In this document: positions 46,758 through 56,861 of the stretch, piece after piece
Layout of the letters: every line of letters starts with the position of its first letter
Position numbering within the stretch: the first letter of the stretch is position 1
From: Oscillospiraceae bacterium
Lineage (GTDB): Bacteria > Bacillota > Clostridia > Oscillospirales > CAG-272
Assembly: GCA_015063385.1 (NCBI GenBank)
Contig: SVUG01000002.1
Coordinates: 62,001 to 126,000 of the forward strand
Reading direction: 5' to 3'
DNA length: 64,000 nt
Notes under the pieces: generated by a model
Database searches by the model: none
Told to the model about the DNA's origin: nothing
Seen by the model: the letters and a program-made list of their open reading frames with translations, nothing else
Made by a program: the position numbers and the translations under genes

Positions 46758-47453
46758 TTACCACTTTTCTATGAGTGAAAGAGTAAGATTTGTGGAGTTC
46801 CTTGCGGCTATTCCGAGGAAGGTGGGATAGTCCATCGTTGCTTCGCCGTCGGCAGAGTCGGAAATTGCCCTTACCACTGCAAAGGGTGTACCGTTGACAA
46901 AGGCAACCTGTGCGATAGCGCAGCCCTCCATCTCGCAGGCGTCGGCTGAAAAATCGGCTATCAGTCTATCCTTATCAGCACTTGATGCGATAAACTTGTC
47001 ACCCGTGGCAATTCTGCCAAGGCGCGCAGAGAGTCCAAGCTCGGCGGCAGAGGCGAGGAGAATTTCAGTGGCTCTCTTGTCGCTCTCAAAGTAAATCATA
47101 TTGATGCCCGAGACGAGTCCCTTGGGGTCGCCTATCGGTGAGGTGTCCATATCGTGCTGGCAGAGGCTGTCGGCAATAACTATATCGCCCGTCGTGAGCC
47201 CCGATGCAAGCGCACCGCCAACGCCCGTGTTGACGAGCAGGCTCGGCGCATATTTGAGTATCATAATCTCGGCGCAGATTGCGGCAAAGACCTTGCCTAT
47301 TCCGCACTTGGCAACGGCAACCGTTTTCCCACCGATTTTGCCCGTGTGAAAGTCAATTCCGCTGACGCTCTCGCACTCGTGGTTATCGAGCGCAGCAATA
47401 ATTGCCTCAACCTCGGGCACCATTGCACCGATTATTCCAATATCAACCGTCAT
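46758..47453 (-). CDS. mtnN: 5'-methylthioadenosine/S-adenosylhomocysteine nucleosidase
   Basis: IGIIGAMVPEVEAIIAAL, LVNTGVGGALASGLTTGDIVIAD, ACEMEGCAIAQVA. Confidence 0.95.
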   Translation of the reverse strand: MTVDIGIIGAMVPEVEAIIAALDNHECESVSGIDFHTGKIGGKTVAVAKCGIGKVFAAICAEIMILKYAPSLLVNTGVGGALASGLTTGDIVIADSLCQHDMDTSPIGDPKGLVSGINMIYFESDKRATEILLASAAELGLSARLGRIATGDKFIASSADKDRLIADFSADACEMEGCAIAQVAFVNGTPFAVVRAISDSADGEATMDYPTFLGIAARNSTNLTLSLIEKW

Positions 47454-47923
47454 ATCTTTTCTCCCTTGTACTTGAAGTCCTGCTCGCGCGAGTTAAGGGC
47501 GGCAAGATACTTCTCTGCCTCGCGCTTTGCGGCGGTGAGGTCGAGATTCTTATAGTTTCCGCACTCGCGGCGCACCGCACCGAACATCTCGCCATCGTGG
47601 TCGATAATCTTCTTCAGCGTATCCTTTACCACCGAGAGCACGACCGAATTGTCGGCATCGCGCACGAGAAGATAAAATCCCGTCTGGCAGCCCATCGGGC
47701 CAAAGTAGATTACCCTGTCGGAAATGATGCTCGCTCTGACGTAGGTTGCGAACATGTGTTCAAGCGAGTGCATAGTGAGGTTGTCCATATAGTCACCTGC
47801 GTTGGGTACTCTGGTGCGCAGGTCGTAGGTGGTAATATCGCCGTCGATACGCGAGACGTAGATTCCCTCTGTAAGCAGGTCATGGTCCACGGTGAAGGAG
47901 GCGATTTTTTCTATTTTTTTCAT
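47450..47923 (-). CDS. luxS: S-ribosylhomocysteine lyase
   Basis: FTVDHDLLTEGIYVSRIDGDITTYDLRTRVPN, TMHSLEHMFATYVR, GPMGCQTGFYLL. Confidence 0.96.
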   Translation of the reverse strand: MKKIEKIASFTVDHDLLTEGIYVSRIDGDITTYDLRTRVPNAGDYMDNLTMHSLEHMFATYVRASIISDRVIYFGPMGCQTGFYLLVRDADNSVVLSVVKDTLKKIIDHDGEMFGAVRRECGNYKNLDLTAAKREAEKYLAALNSREQDFKYKGEKI

Positions 47924-47954
47924 AAAACTCTCGATTCAAAATATTTTTTTGAAA

Positions 47955-48040
47955 AAACTACAGATTTAGGCGAGAATCGCCGTTTGCGACCGAAGGCGTA
48001 GATACCTACGTCGAGAGTTCAGCAAACGGCGATAGAAAAT
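47955..48040. repeat. Dispersed structured element, copy B
   Basis: GATTTAGGCGAGAATCGCCGTTTGC-GACCGAAGGCGTAGATACCTACGTCGAGAGTTCA-GCAAACGGCGATAGAA; homologous to 31196-31275. Confidence 0.65.
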
Positions 48041-48073
48041 GCATATTTTCGTTCTCGTCAAATATGTTGTTTT

Positions 48074-49465
48074 TTAGAACTTGATTTTTTCTGCGATGTA
48101 ATTCTTAACCTCTGCGAGAGGAATTCTTACCTGCTCCATAGTATCTCTGTCACGAACGGTCACGCAGCCGTCGTTTTCGGTATCGAAGTCGTAGGTGATG
48201 CAGAAGGGAGTACCAATCTCGTCCTCACGGCGATATCTCTTACCGATAGAGCCGGTCTCGTCAAAGTCAACGTTCCACTCCTTGCTAAGCTCGTCGTAAA
48301 GCTCAAGAGCCTTGTCGGAGAGCTTCTTGGAGAGAGGAAGCACTGCACACTTAACGGGTGCAAGCGCGGGGTGGAGGTGAAGAACGACTCTGACGTCGCC
48401 CTCGGAAATTTCCTCCTCGTCGTATGCGTCAACGAGGAATGCAAGCGCAACTCTGTCCGCGCCGAGCGAGGGCTCGACAACGTAAGGAACGTAGTGCTCG
48501 TTAGTTTCCTGGTCGAAGAAGGTGAGGTCCTTGCCCGAATGGTTGCCGTGCTGGGTGAGGTCGTAGTCGGTTCTGTCGGCTATGCCCCAAAGCTCACCCC
48601 AGCCGAACGGGAAGAGGAACTCAAAGTCGGTAGTAGCCTTGGAGTAGAAGCAAAGCTCCTCGGGGTCGTGGTCACGAAGACGAAGATTCTCGCCCTTCAT
48701 ACCAAGGTCAAGAAGCCACTGATGGCAGAAGTTCTTCCAATATGCGAACCACTCAAGGTCGGTTCCGGGCTTGCAGAAGAACTCAAGCTCCATCTGCTCG
48801 AACTCACGGGTTCTGAACACGAAGTTGCCGGGGGTAATCTCATTACGGAAGGACTTACCTATCTGGCAGATACCAAAGGGCAACTTCTTTCTTGCAGAGC
48901 GCTGTACTGCGGGGAAGTTTACGAAAATTCCCTGCGCGGTCTCGGGACGGAGATAAACGGTGTTGGTCGAATCCTCGGTGACACCGATAAAGGTCTTGAA
49001 CATCAGGTTGAACTTCTTGATGTCTGTGAAGTCCTTGCCGCCGCAGATGGGACAAACTATGTTCTTTTCCTTAATAAAGGCAGCCATTTCCTCAAAGCTC
49101 CAAGCGGCAGGGTTGTCGCTCGTGCCGTTCTGGAACGCGTAATCCTCAATAAGCTTATCTGCTCTGTGACGAGCCTTACAGCCCTTGCAGTCCATAAGAG
49201 GATCGGAGAATCCGCCTACGTGTCCCGAAGCCACCCATGTTTCAGGATTCATAATGATAGCTGCGTCAAGGCCGACGTTGTAGCGCGACTCCTGAACGAA
49301 CTTCTTCCACCAAGCGCGCTTTACGTTGTTCTTGAACTCAACGCCAAGAGGACCGTAGTCCCAGGAGTTAGCCAGACCGCCGTAAATCTCGGAGCCGGGG
49401 AAGATGAAGCCTCTGTTCTTACAGAGCGCAACGATTTTTTCCATTGTCTTTTTGCTGTTGTCCAT
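48074..49465 (-). CDS. glyS: Glycyl-tRNA synthetase
   Basis: [59 protein letters not shown]. Confidence 0.97.
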   Translation of the reverse strand: MDNSKKTMEKIVALCKNRGFIFPGSEIYGGLANSWDYGPLGVEFKNNVKRAWWKKFVQESRYNVGLDAAIIMNPETWVASGHVGGFSDPLMDCKGCKARHRADKLIEDYAFQNGTSDNPAAWSFEEMAAFIKEKNIVCPICGGKDFTDIKKFNLMFKTFIGVTEDSTNTVYLRPETAQGIFVNFPAVQRSARKKLPFGICQIGKSFRNEITPGNFVFRTREFEQMELEFFCKPGTDLEWFAYWKNFCHQWLLDLGMKGENLRLRDHDPEELCFYSKATTDFEFLFPFGWGELWGIADRTDYDLTQHGNHSGKDLTFFDQETNEHYVPYVVEPSLGADRVALAFLVDAYDEEEISEGDVRVVLHLHPALAPVKCAVLPLSKKLSDKALELYDELSKEWNVDFDETGSIGKRYRREDEIGTPFCITYDFDTENDGCVTVRDRDTMEQVRIPLAEVKNYIAEKIKF

Positions 49466-49499
49466 TATTTTTCACCTCAAAATAGAGAATTTGTAAACT

Positions 49500-50810
49500 T
49501 TAGTTGTTATTTTTAATAATTTTGCCATATATTGCGCCGTTTTCCTGTCGCTTTGGTTGAACGAACGAAAGCTCGCCGCACTTACCGTCTCCCTCGGCAT
49601 AAACCTCAATATAGGAGTCGGAATGGCCGTAGAGATAAGCGCCCTTTTTGCTCTCAAAAATCACCCCAAGCGGCTCATTTTGCAGTACAACCCGAGAAAG
49701 CACCTCGTCGCGCACGCGTGCACACTCGTTTATCAAGCGCGCACTGCGCTCGTGCTTTATCTGCTCGGAAATCTGGTCGGGATAGTCGGCGGCAGGCGTG
49801 CCGTCACGACGGGAATAGGCAAAGACGTGGGCGTCGAGCAGCTCTGCCTCGCTTACGAAACGCATCGTATCGAGGAAATCCTCCTCGCTCTCTCCCGGGA
49901 AGCCAACCATAAGGTCGGCAGTGAGCATCACGCGCGGCATAAGCTCCTTTATGCGCTTTATATTATCAAGCGCCATTTTACGACTGTATCTGCGCTTCAT
50001 TCGGTGAAGCACCGAGTCGGCTCCGCTCTGCATAGACACGTGAAAATGCGGTGTAAGTATTTTAAGGGGAGCAACTCGCGTTATGAACCTTTCCGAGAGA
50101 AGCTCGGGAGCCATTGAGCCAAGTCGCACTCGCTCACAGCTGTGGCGCTCGTCAAGCTCGCATAGCAGGTCGGCAAGGTCGTATTTTTCATCGAAATCAG
50201 CGCCGTACGAGCCTGTTTCAATGCCGGTGAGAACTATCTCGCGCGTGCCGTTTTTATAGAGTCCCTCGACCTCACGGATTACGTCCTCCGGTCGCTTTGA
50301 GCGCACCGGGCCTCTTGCGCCGGAAATAGCGCAGTAGGTGCATTTGCACTCGCAGCCGTCCTCAATTTTCACGTAGGCGCGGGTTCGCGGTGCGCGCTCA
50401 ATGCACATCGGCTCAAATGTCGCCCCATCAAGAGAGGTGACGAAATTCGGAATTTGAAATTCGGAATTCGAAAGTAATTTCTCCGCAATTTCTACGCACT
50501 TCATCTTATCAGCCGTTCCCAGAACCGCGCTGACACCCTCAATTTTCATAGCCTCTTCGGGTGCGCGCTGGGTGTAGCAGCCGATTGCAATTACAACCGC
50601 CAGCGGATTCTTCCTTATGGCGCGACGGATATACTTGCGCGACTTCGCATCGCTCTCGGCGGTGACGGTGCAGGTATTGATAACGTAAACGTCGCAGACC
50701 GAATCGAACGGCGCGACCTCAAAGCCCGCCCTCGAAAACGCCTCGGCAATAGCCTCGCTCTCATAAAGCGAAACCTTGCAGCCGAGGGTGTAAATACCGA
50801 CCTTACGCAT
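49500..50810 (-). CDS. mtaB: MtaB-type tRNA methylthiotransferase
   Basis: YTLGCKVSLYESEAIAEAF, radical SAM EDGCECKCTYCAISGARG, ADLMVGFPGESEEDF. Confidence 0.94.
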   Translation of the reverse strand: MRKVGIYTLGCKVSLYESEAIAEAFSRAGFEVAPFDSVCDVYVINTCTVTAESDAKSRKYIRRAIRKNPLAVVIAIGCYTQRAPEEAMKIEGVSAVLGTADKMKCVEIAEKLLSNSEFQIPNFVTSLDGATFEPMCIERAPRTRAYVKIEDGCECKCTYCAISGARGPVRSKRPEDVIREVEGLYKNGTREIVLTGIETGSYGADFDEKYDLADLLCELDERHSCERVRLGSMAPELLSERFITRVAPLKILTPHFHVSMQSGADSVLHRMKRRYSRKMALDNIKRIKELMPRVMLTADLMVGFPGESEEDFLDTMRFVSEAELLDAHVFAYSRRDGTPAADYPDQISEQIKHERSARLINECARVRDEVLSRVVLQNEPLGVIFESKKGAYLYGHSDSYIEVYAEGDGKCGELSFVQPKRQENGAIYGKIIKNNN

Positions 50811-51363
50811 CTTCTCCGCCGTAAACCTCCGGCTTCAGAATACCAACGTAGGGGAGAGCGCGATATTTCTCGGCATAGTCGAGGCCGTAGCCTACGACGA
50901 ACTCGTCGGGAATTTCAAGCCCCACGTAGTCGGGAGTAAAATCAACCACTCTGCGCGAGGGCTTGTCCAGCAGGGTGCAGGTCTTAACGCTCCTTGCGCC
51001 CTTATGCTTCAGATAGCCCACGAGGTAGGAAAGCGTTCTGCCACTGTCAATTATATCTTCAATAATAAGAAAATCACATTCACTGATGTCGGGGCGGATT
51101 ACGTCAAGCACGATATTAATGTTTCCGCTTGATGACGTGCCGGCACCGTAGGACGACACGCGCATACAGTCGATTTCTACAGGCACGCCGACCTTCTTCA
51201 TAAGGTCACCCGTAAACACGATAGAGCCCTTAAGAATACAAAGAAGCACCAGCTTCTTGTCAGAGCCGGCATAATCACGGTCAATTTCCTTTGCAAGACG
51301 GCTGACAGTCGCGTCAAGCTCCTGCTCGGTTATGAGAATATTAGCAATATCATTGTTTATCAT
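50803..51363 (-). CDS. hpt: Hypoxanthine phosphoribosyltransferase
   Basis: LVLLCILKGSIVFTGDLMK, CDFLIIEDIIDSGRTLSYLVGYL PRPP motif. Confidence 0.95.
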   Translation of the reverse strand: MINNDIANILITEQELDATVSRLAKEIDRDYAGSDKKLVLLCILKGSIVFTGDLMKKVGVPVEIDCMRVSSYGAGTSSSGNINIVLDVIRPDISECDFLIIEDIIDSGRTLSYLVGYLKHKGARSVKTCTLLDKPSRRVVDFTPDYVGLEIPDEFVVGYGLDYAEKYRALPYVGILKPEVYGGEDA

Positions 51364-51495
51364 ACCAACACTACCCCATTTTATATGATAAAGTATATTT
51401 TAGCAGAAAGGCTCGAAAAAGTCAAGTAAAATGACCGCTGTTTTATAATTTCTTTATTAAAATATTATTTATAATAAGTTTTTTTAAAAAGCATC

Positions 51496-51524
51496 TTGAC
51501 AAAGCGGGAGTTTTCGGCTATAAT
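51496..51524 (+). promoter_or_regulatory. Strong promoter for rpmH
   Basis: TTGACA - 17 nt - TATAAT. Confidence 0.85.
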
Positions 51525-51617
51525 ATACTCTGCTTTCGTATGGTTTATTGAATACGCGACAGCATCCGAGGAGCTTCCCTCGGGACGTTAATCTATTTTA
51601 CAAGGAGGTGCGAGTCC

Positions 51618-51752
51618 ATGAAAAGAACATACCAGCCTAAGAAAAGACAGAGAAAAAAGGAACATGGCTTTAGAAAAAGAATGGCTACCGCTAACGGTAG
51701 AAAGGTTCTTAAGAGAAGACGCGCCAAGGGCAGAGCTAAGCTCACCTACTAA
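51618..51752 (+). CDS. rpmH: 50S ribosomal protein L34
   Basis: [54 protein letters not shown] (not in ORF track). Confidence 0.98.
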   Translation: MKRTYQPKKRQRKKEHGFRKRMATANGRKVLKRRRAKGRAKLTY

Positions 51753-51789
51753 TTGAAGGTCACTCGTCTGACCACGTCGTCACGGACGA

Positions 51790-51846
51790 CAAAGAAAACC
51801 TCCGATAAAGCGCAGCCTTGCAGGACTTTATCGGGGGTTTTGCATA
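51790..51846 (+). terminator. Terminator/attenuator between rpmH and rnpA
   Basis: CCTCCGATAAAG...CTTTATCGGGGGTTTTGC. Confidence 0.7.
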
Positions 51847-51878
51847 ATTAAGCTAAAGTATTTTGAGGGGGTACGGAT

Positions 51879-52271
51879 ATGAAATTCCGGGCTATATGCG
51901 AAAATCATCTGTATTCCAAGGCGTATTCAAAGGGCAAGAGAGCGGTGACGTCGGCTCTCGCGGTTTACGTTCTGCCCGACTATCAGGCCAAGAGATTGGC
52001 AAAGGCACATCCGGAAAAACGAGTGGTTAACCGCATTGGTCTTACCACGTCTACAAAGCTCGGAGGAGCAGTGGTCAGAAGCCGCTGCCGACGGATTATG
52101 CGCGAGGGACTCAGGGCGCTTGAGCAGGAGAAAAGGCTCAAGACAGGCTTTCTTATCGTTATCGCAGCGCGCTCGGCATCCGTTAAACTCAAGAGCACCG
52201 AAATCAAGCGTCAGCTTGACTCGGCATTCACAAAGCTCGGTATGTACTCGGAAGAGAGTAATAATCAATGA
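51879..52271 (+). CDS. rnpA: Ribonuclease P protein component
   Basis: Position after rpm[32 protein letters not shown]. Confidence 0.95.
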   Translation: MKFRAICENHLYSKAYSKGKRAVTSALAVYVLPDYQAKRLAKAHPEKRVVNRIGLTTSTKLGGAVVRSRCRRIMREGLRALEQEKRLKTGFLIVIAARSASVKLKSTEIKRQLDSAFTKLGMYSEESNNQ

Positions 52272-52561
52272 GGCACGTTATGATATGGCTTGTGGGCCTA
52301 TACCGCAAATTTATATCACCATTAAAACCGCCCTGCTGCAGATTCACACCGACCTGCTCAGCCTATGCCATTGAGGCATACAGAAAACGCGGCTTTTTCG
52401 TTGGGACAATCCTCACCGTATGGCGCATTCTGCGTTGTAATCCGTTCTCCAAGGGCGGCTACGACCCCGTGCCCGACAAGGGATTTCGCAACAAAAATAT
52501 ATGCAGGGAAAACGATTGCCAAGAGCATACCGATACGACAAACGAAGAAAAGGATAAATAA
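52268..52561 (+). CDS. yidD: Membrane protein insertion efficiency factor YidD
   Basis: [48 protein letters not shown]. Confidence 0.97.
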   Translation: MRHVMIWLVGLYRKFISPLKPPCCRFTPTCSAYAIEAYRKRGFFVGTILTVWRILRCNPFSKGGYDPVPDKGFRNKNICRENDCQEHTDTTNEEKDK

Positions 52562-52563
52562 AA

Positions 52564-53619
52564 ATGTTAGATTGGCTTTACGAGCTGCTTGGAACTATGC
52601 TTTCATGGTTCAGTAGCTTATTCGCAGGAAAATACGTCTTCGGACTTTTACTTTACGCCCTTCTTTTCAAGCTTCTGTTTCTTCCCTTCTCTATCAAGCA
52701 GCAGAAGAATCAGATTAAGATGGCGCTTCTTGCACCCAAAATTGAACTTATCAGAGCTAAATACAAGGGAAGAACCGACCAACCCTCTATGCAGAAGCAG
52801 CAGCAGGAAATTATGGACCTTCAGCAGAAGGAGGGATACAATCCCCTCTCAGGCTGTCTGCCTATGCTCATTCAGATGCCCATAATTATCTTCCTTTATA
52901 ACGTAATAAGAAATCCCCTCTCTCATATTTGCAAAATCAATGACGAGGGCGTTATCAAAATTTACAATCTTCTCAACCCCGAAAATACGGTTGAGGCAAT
53001 CAAGAGCATCGACCAGATTAAGCTTGTTTCCCAGATAAGAAACTACGCAGGCGGCGGACTTGCAGAGTACGACCTCTCAAAGCTGCCCGACTTTACGCTT
53101 TTCGGAACTGACCTTGCGGCTACACCCAGCTTTACCAATATCAGCTGGCTCGTCGCAGTTCCCGTTATCGCAGCGGCTCTCACCTGGCTTTCTATGTTCC
53201 TCTCTCGCAAGTGGAACTCAAACAATGCGACCAATCCCTCGCAGGATGCACAGGCTAACGCTTCGATGAAGATGATGGACATCACCATGCCCCTTATGAC
53301 GCTGTTCTTCGCGTTCGGCTTCTCCGGCATGATGGGTATCTACTGGATTTACCAGTCGGCACTCGGTATTTTGCAGACCTTCATTATCTCCCGCGCTATG
53401 CCGCTTCCCAAGTTCACCGAGGAGGAGATGCGCGAGATGAGAAAGGCACAGAAGGCTGCCGAAAAGGCACAGCGCTCTGCGGCAAAATCTGCACCCAAGT
53501 ATCGCTCGCTTCACTATATTGACGACGACGATTACGATGCGCTTCCCGAAATCAAGAGCGACGAAAAGAAAAACGGCAATAAGGGTATAGACATGGATAT
53601 GCCCGAGATTAAAGACTGA
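52564..53619 (+). CDS. yidC: Membrane protein insertase YidC
   Basis: LPFSIKQQKNQIKMALLAPKIELIRAKYKGR, GYNPLSGCLPMLIQMPIIIFLYNVI. Confidence 0.96.
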   Translation: MLDWLYELLGTMLSWFSSLFAGKYVFGLLLYALLFKLLFLPFSIKQQKNQIKMALLAPKIELIRAKYKGRTDQPSMQKQQQEIMDLQQKEGYNPLSGCLPMLIQMPIIIFLYNVIRNPLSHICKINDEGVIKIYNLLNPENTVEAIKSIDQIKLVSQIRNYAGGGLAEYDLSKLPDFTLFGTDLAATPSFTNISWLVAVPVIAAALTWLSMFLSRKWNSNNATNPSQDAQANASMKMMDITMPLMTLFFAFGFSGMMGIYWIYQSALGILQTFIISRAMPLPKFTEEEMREMRKAQKAAEKAQRSAAKSAPKYRSLHYIDDDDYDALPEIKSDEKKNGNKGIDMDMPEIKD

Positions 53620-53639
53620 TTATTATAAGGAAAAAAACG

Positions 53640-54518
53640 ATGATTAAAGAAATTACAGCAGTTGGCAAGGATATAATCGAAGCCAAGGACAACGCCAGAA
53701 TTGCGCTCGGCGCAGGCGAGCTTGACGACGTACAGTTTGAAATTATAGACGGCGGAACAAAGGGTATTCTCGGTCTGTTTGCAAGACCTGCAAAGGTAAG
53801 AGCTTTTATCGAGCTTCCCGAGCCCAAGGAAAAGAAGGAAAGAAACCGTCAGAAGAAGAATAAGAACCAGGGCGAGCGTAAGCCCGAGGGACAGAAGCAA
53901 AAGCAGCCAAAGCCCGAGAAGAAGGCAAGCGCACCCAAGAGCGAGGTTATTCCCGAGGAGGTGCTCAAGATGGAGCGCCGCATCGTTGAGGCGGGCGAGG
54001 ATATGTCCTACGACTTCGTTAAAACGCTTATTTCCGATATTGGACTCTCTGCCGAGGCAGAGCTTTACTCCTGCGAGGACGGCACCAGAAGAATCGCCAT
54101 CGTTGGTGAGGACGCATCCGTGCTTATCGGTCACCACGGTGACACTCTGGACGCGCTTCAGTATCTTGCAAACCTTGCGTCTGCAAGAAAGAACTCGAAG
54201 GGCGAGCGCGACAAGAGCCGCGTGACAATCGACATCGAGGGCTACAGAAAAAAGAGAGAGGAGACTCTGCGCGCACTCGCAAGAAAGATGGCGGCAAAGG
54301 CTCTTCGCAACAAGAGAAGCGTTATGCTTGAGCCTATGAATGCGTACGAGAGAAGAATCATTCACTCCGAGATTCAGGGCATTGAGGGCGTAAGCACCAA
54401 CTCTATCGGCTCGGACAACAACAGAAAAATTGTTATCTTCCTTACCGACAAGAAGCCTGAGGAAATTTTTGAAAGCGATGCCGAGGCTAACGAGGTAAAC
54501 GAGGCTAGCGAGGCTTAA
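53640..54518 (+). CDS. jag: Jag/KhpB-type RNA-binding protein (KH, R3H)
   Basis: DGGTKGILGLFARPAKVRA N-domain; LIGHHGDTLDALQYLANLA; R3H-like tail. Confidence 0.94.
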   Translation: MIKEITAVGKDIIEAKDNARIALGAGELDDVQFEIIDGGTKGILGLFARPAKVRAFIELPEPKEKKERNRQKKNKNQGERKPEGQKQKQPKPEKKASAPKSEVIPEEVLKMERRIVEAGEDMSYDFVKTLISDIGLSAEAELYSCEDGTRRIAIVGEDASVLIGHHGDTLDALQYLANLASARKNSKGERDKSRVTIDIEGYRKKREETLRALARKMAAKALRNKRSVMLEPMNAYERRIIHSEIQGIEGVSTNSIGSDNNRKIVIFLTDKKPEEIFESDAEANEVNEASEA

Positions 54519-54519
54519 A

Positions 54520-55911
54520 ATGAATAATCTGACGCATACAATAGCGGCAGTATCAACCCCACCCGGCAAGGGTGGGGTTGCCATTATACGCATTTCGGGC
54601 GAGGGGGCGTTTGATATTGCCGATAAGGTATTTTCGCCCGCTTCCGAAAAAAAGCTCTCGGATTTTGGTCCGAGAGTACAGATATACGGTTATATAGTTG
54701 ACTCGGGTGAGAGGATAGACGACGTGCTTCTCACGCGCTTCCCTGCCCCTCATTCCTACACGGGTGAGGACACCGTGGAGATTGCCTGCCACGGCGGTAT
54801 ACTCGTTAGCGCCCTCGTGCTCGAGGCGGTATTAAAGGCAGGGGCTATGCCTGCTGCGGCAGGCGAGTTCACTCGTCGCGCGTTTATTAACGGCAGAATG
54901 TCACTGACCGAGGCGGAGGCCATCTCCGACCTGCTTGAAGCACGCTCGCGCGAGCAGATACGGCTCTCCTCAAGCACCGCACGCGATGCACTCTCAACGA
55001 AAATCGGCGATATTCGCACAGAGCTCGTTAGCCTTATGAGCTCAATTTACGCGAGAATCGACTATCCCGACGAGGACCTTGGCGACTTCAGTGACAAAGA
55101 GGTGCTCGCGCATTTATATAATATAAGGAAGAAGATTTCTTCCCTGCTCTCGACCTATAAGACGGGCAGAGCCATCAGCGAGGGAGTCAGGACGGTTATA
55201 TGCGGAAAGCCGAACGCAGGCAAGAGCTCGCTCTACAACCTGCTCGTCGGTGAGGATGCGGCTATCGTCACCGATATTGCGGGAACGACGCGCGACGTGC
55301 TCGAAAGAAGCGTTCCGTGCGGAAAAATTATGCTCCGTCTGACCGACACGGCAGGCATACGAGAGGGAGAAAAAATCGACGAGGTTGAGCGCATAGGAAT
55401 TGAGCGCAGCCGCGAAATGATTAAAAAAAGCGAACTTTTGTTTGCAATTTTCGACCTTTCTCGTCCATTTGACGAGCAGGACAGGCTTCTCTGTGATTTA
55501 ATTCGCGAGTCGAAAGCTCCCAAAATTGCGATACTTAACAAGTCGGATAAGCCAAAGGTGTTCGACTGCGATATGCTCCCCCTGTTCGACTGCTCTATAA
55601 CCGCCACTATGCAGGGTGATGGTGGCGAGAGCCTTAAAAAAATCGAGAAGGCTGTCAACGAGCTTTTCACCGATGAGAAAATCCTGGTCGGTGAGGACGC
55701 GGTTATCTTCTCGGCAAGACAGAACGCTGCACTCTCGCGCGCTGATGAATTTATCACGGCGGCGATAGAGAGCATTGAGGCAGGATTTTCGCAGGATGCG
55801 GCATCAAGCGACATCGAAAGAGCGCTCGGCGCTGTCGCAGAGCTTGACGGTCGTGCTGTAAGCGAGGAAATCGTCGCGGATATATTTTCAAAATTCTGCG
55901 TAGGAAAGTAA
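54520..55911 (+). CDS. mnmE: tRNA modification GTPase MnmE
   Basis: TIAAVSTPPGKGGVAIIRISG, CGKPNAGKSSLYNLLVGEDAAIVTDIAGTTRDV, C-term FSKFCVGK. Confidence 0.97.
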   Translation: MNNLTHTIAAVSTPPGKGGVAIIRISGEGAFDIADKVFSPASEKKLSDFGPRVQIYGYIVDSGERIDDVLLTRFPAPHSYTGEDTVEIACHGGILVSALVLEAVLKAGAMPAAAGEFTRRAFINGRMSLTEAEAISDLLEARSREQIRLSSSTARDALSTKIGDIRTELVSLMSSIYARIDYPDEDLGDFSDKEVLAHLYNIRKKISSLLSTYKTGRAISEGVRTVICGKPNAGKSSLYNLLVGEDAAIVTDIAGTTRDVLERSVPCGKIMLRLTDTAGIREGEKIDEVERIGIERSREMIKKSELLFAIFDLSRPFDEQDRLLCDLIRESKAPKIAILNKSDKPKVFDCDMLPLFDCSITATMQGDGGESLKKIEKAVNELFTDEKILVGEDAVIFSARQNAALSRADEFITAAIESIEAGFSQDAASSDIERALGAVAELDGRAVSEEIVADIFSKFCVGK

Positions 55912-55983
55912 AGTAAATTCGAAATTAGAAATTCGGAATTAAAAACTTAATCCTACAGGCAAAAATGCGAAAGGAAAACCGCT

Positions 55984-56316
55984 ATGGAAGAAAAGCGTTT
56001 TAAGAAAAACGACGAGGGCTTCGTGTGTAAAAACTGCGGCAAGGAGGTGCTCCCTCTCGGATACACCTCTCGAAATCACTGCCCGTTTTGCCTCTGCTCT
56101 CTGCACGTGGATATAAACCCCGGTGACAGAGCCAACGACTGCGGCGGTATACTTCGCCCCATTCAGACGCTCCCCGACTCAAAGCGCGGATACATTATTA
56201 TTCACCGCTGCGACAAATGCGGTGCTACCGTACGAAACCGTGCGGCGCACGAGGCTAAAATTCAGCCCGACGACAACGATTTGCTTATTAAGCTCACGGC
56301 TGGAATAGGCAGATAA
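55984..56316 (+). CDS. RNHCP-domain zinc-binding protein
   Basis: FVCKNCGKEV...SRNHCPFCLCSLHVD...IIHRCDKCG. Confidence 0.85.
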   Translation: MEEKRFKKNDEGFVCKNCGKEVLPLGYTSRNHCPFCLCSLHVDINPGDRANDCGGILRPIQTLPDSKRGYIIIHRCDKCGATVRNRAAHEAKIQPDDNDLLIKLTAGIGR

Positions 56317-56333
56317 TTGAATAGTAAAACGGA

Positions 56334-56357
56334 TGCTTTTGCGTCCGTTTTTCTTTT
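56334..56357 (+). terminator. Terminator hairpin
   Basis: ACGGATGCTTTTGCGTCCGTTTTTC. Confidence 0.75.
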
Positions 56358-56579
56358 TACCCCGAAATCTTGCACTAGAAAAACATTGGCTTTTTGTATA
56401 TTTTTTTATATTTTATGTGTTAAAATATTAACTTTTAAGTATATACTTGATTTCAGAGAGCATTTGTGCTAGAATACTATCGTGGAAATATAGGATTTTT
56501 TAACCAATATAACCAAAAATTTCCGTTTGGTAGTAGGAATAAGAAAACGACGCCCCCGAGGCTTTGATTGGAGAAGGAT

Positions 56580-56861
56580 ATGTATAAAAAGCTCGTCAGC
56601 GCGCTTTACGTGCTTAATATCGTATCTCAGGCAATTTTTACGCTTGCCTTGCCCATTGGTCTTGGCGTGCTCGCTTCCTATCTGCTTACAAAGCACGCAG
56701 GCGCACCGTCGTGGATTTGGGCGTTGCTTATCGTGCTTGGCGCTATGTCGGGACTTTATTCTATGATAAAATTCATTTTGTCCGCCACGGCGGGACTTGA
56801 AAGGCTCGAAAAGGAGCACAATACTAAAGAGAAAAAAGAAAATTCAGGTAATGAAACATGA
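56580..56861 (+). CDS. AtpI/AtpZ-like membrane protein
   Basis: First gene of the atp operon; GGAGAAGG RBS before ATG; two TM segments. Confidence 0.75.
   Translation: MYKKLVSALYVLNIVSQAIFTLALPIGLGVLASYLLTKHAGAPSWIWALLIVLGAMSGLYSMIKFILSATAGLERLEKEHNTKEKKENSGNET

Noticed and set aside
47924-48073. Possible SAM/SAH-type riboswitch upstream of luxS
   Set aside because: The structured element here has a homolog between convergent genes at 31196-31275 unrelated to SAM metabolism, and I could not match a known SAM/SAH riboswitch core.
49466-49499. Possible T-box leader for glyS
   Set aside because: Only ~34 nt separate glyS from mtaB; too short and no T-box-like sequence seen.
48371-49516. 381-aa plus-strand ORF opposite glyS
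   Set aside because: Shadow ORF over a highly conserved glycyl-tRNA synthetase; no RBS or domain support.
51364-51617. Possible oriC near rpmH
   Set aside because: dnaA is absent (hpt is divergent instead) and I saw no cluster of TTATCCACA-type DnaA boxes.
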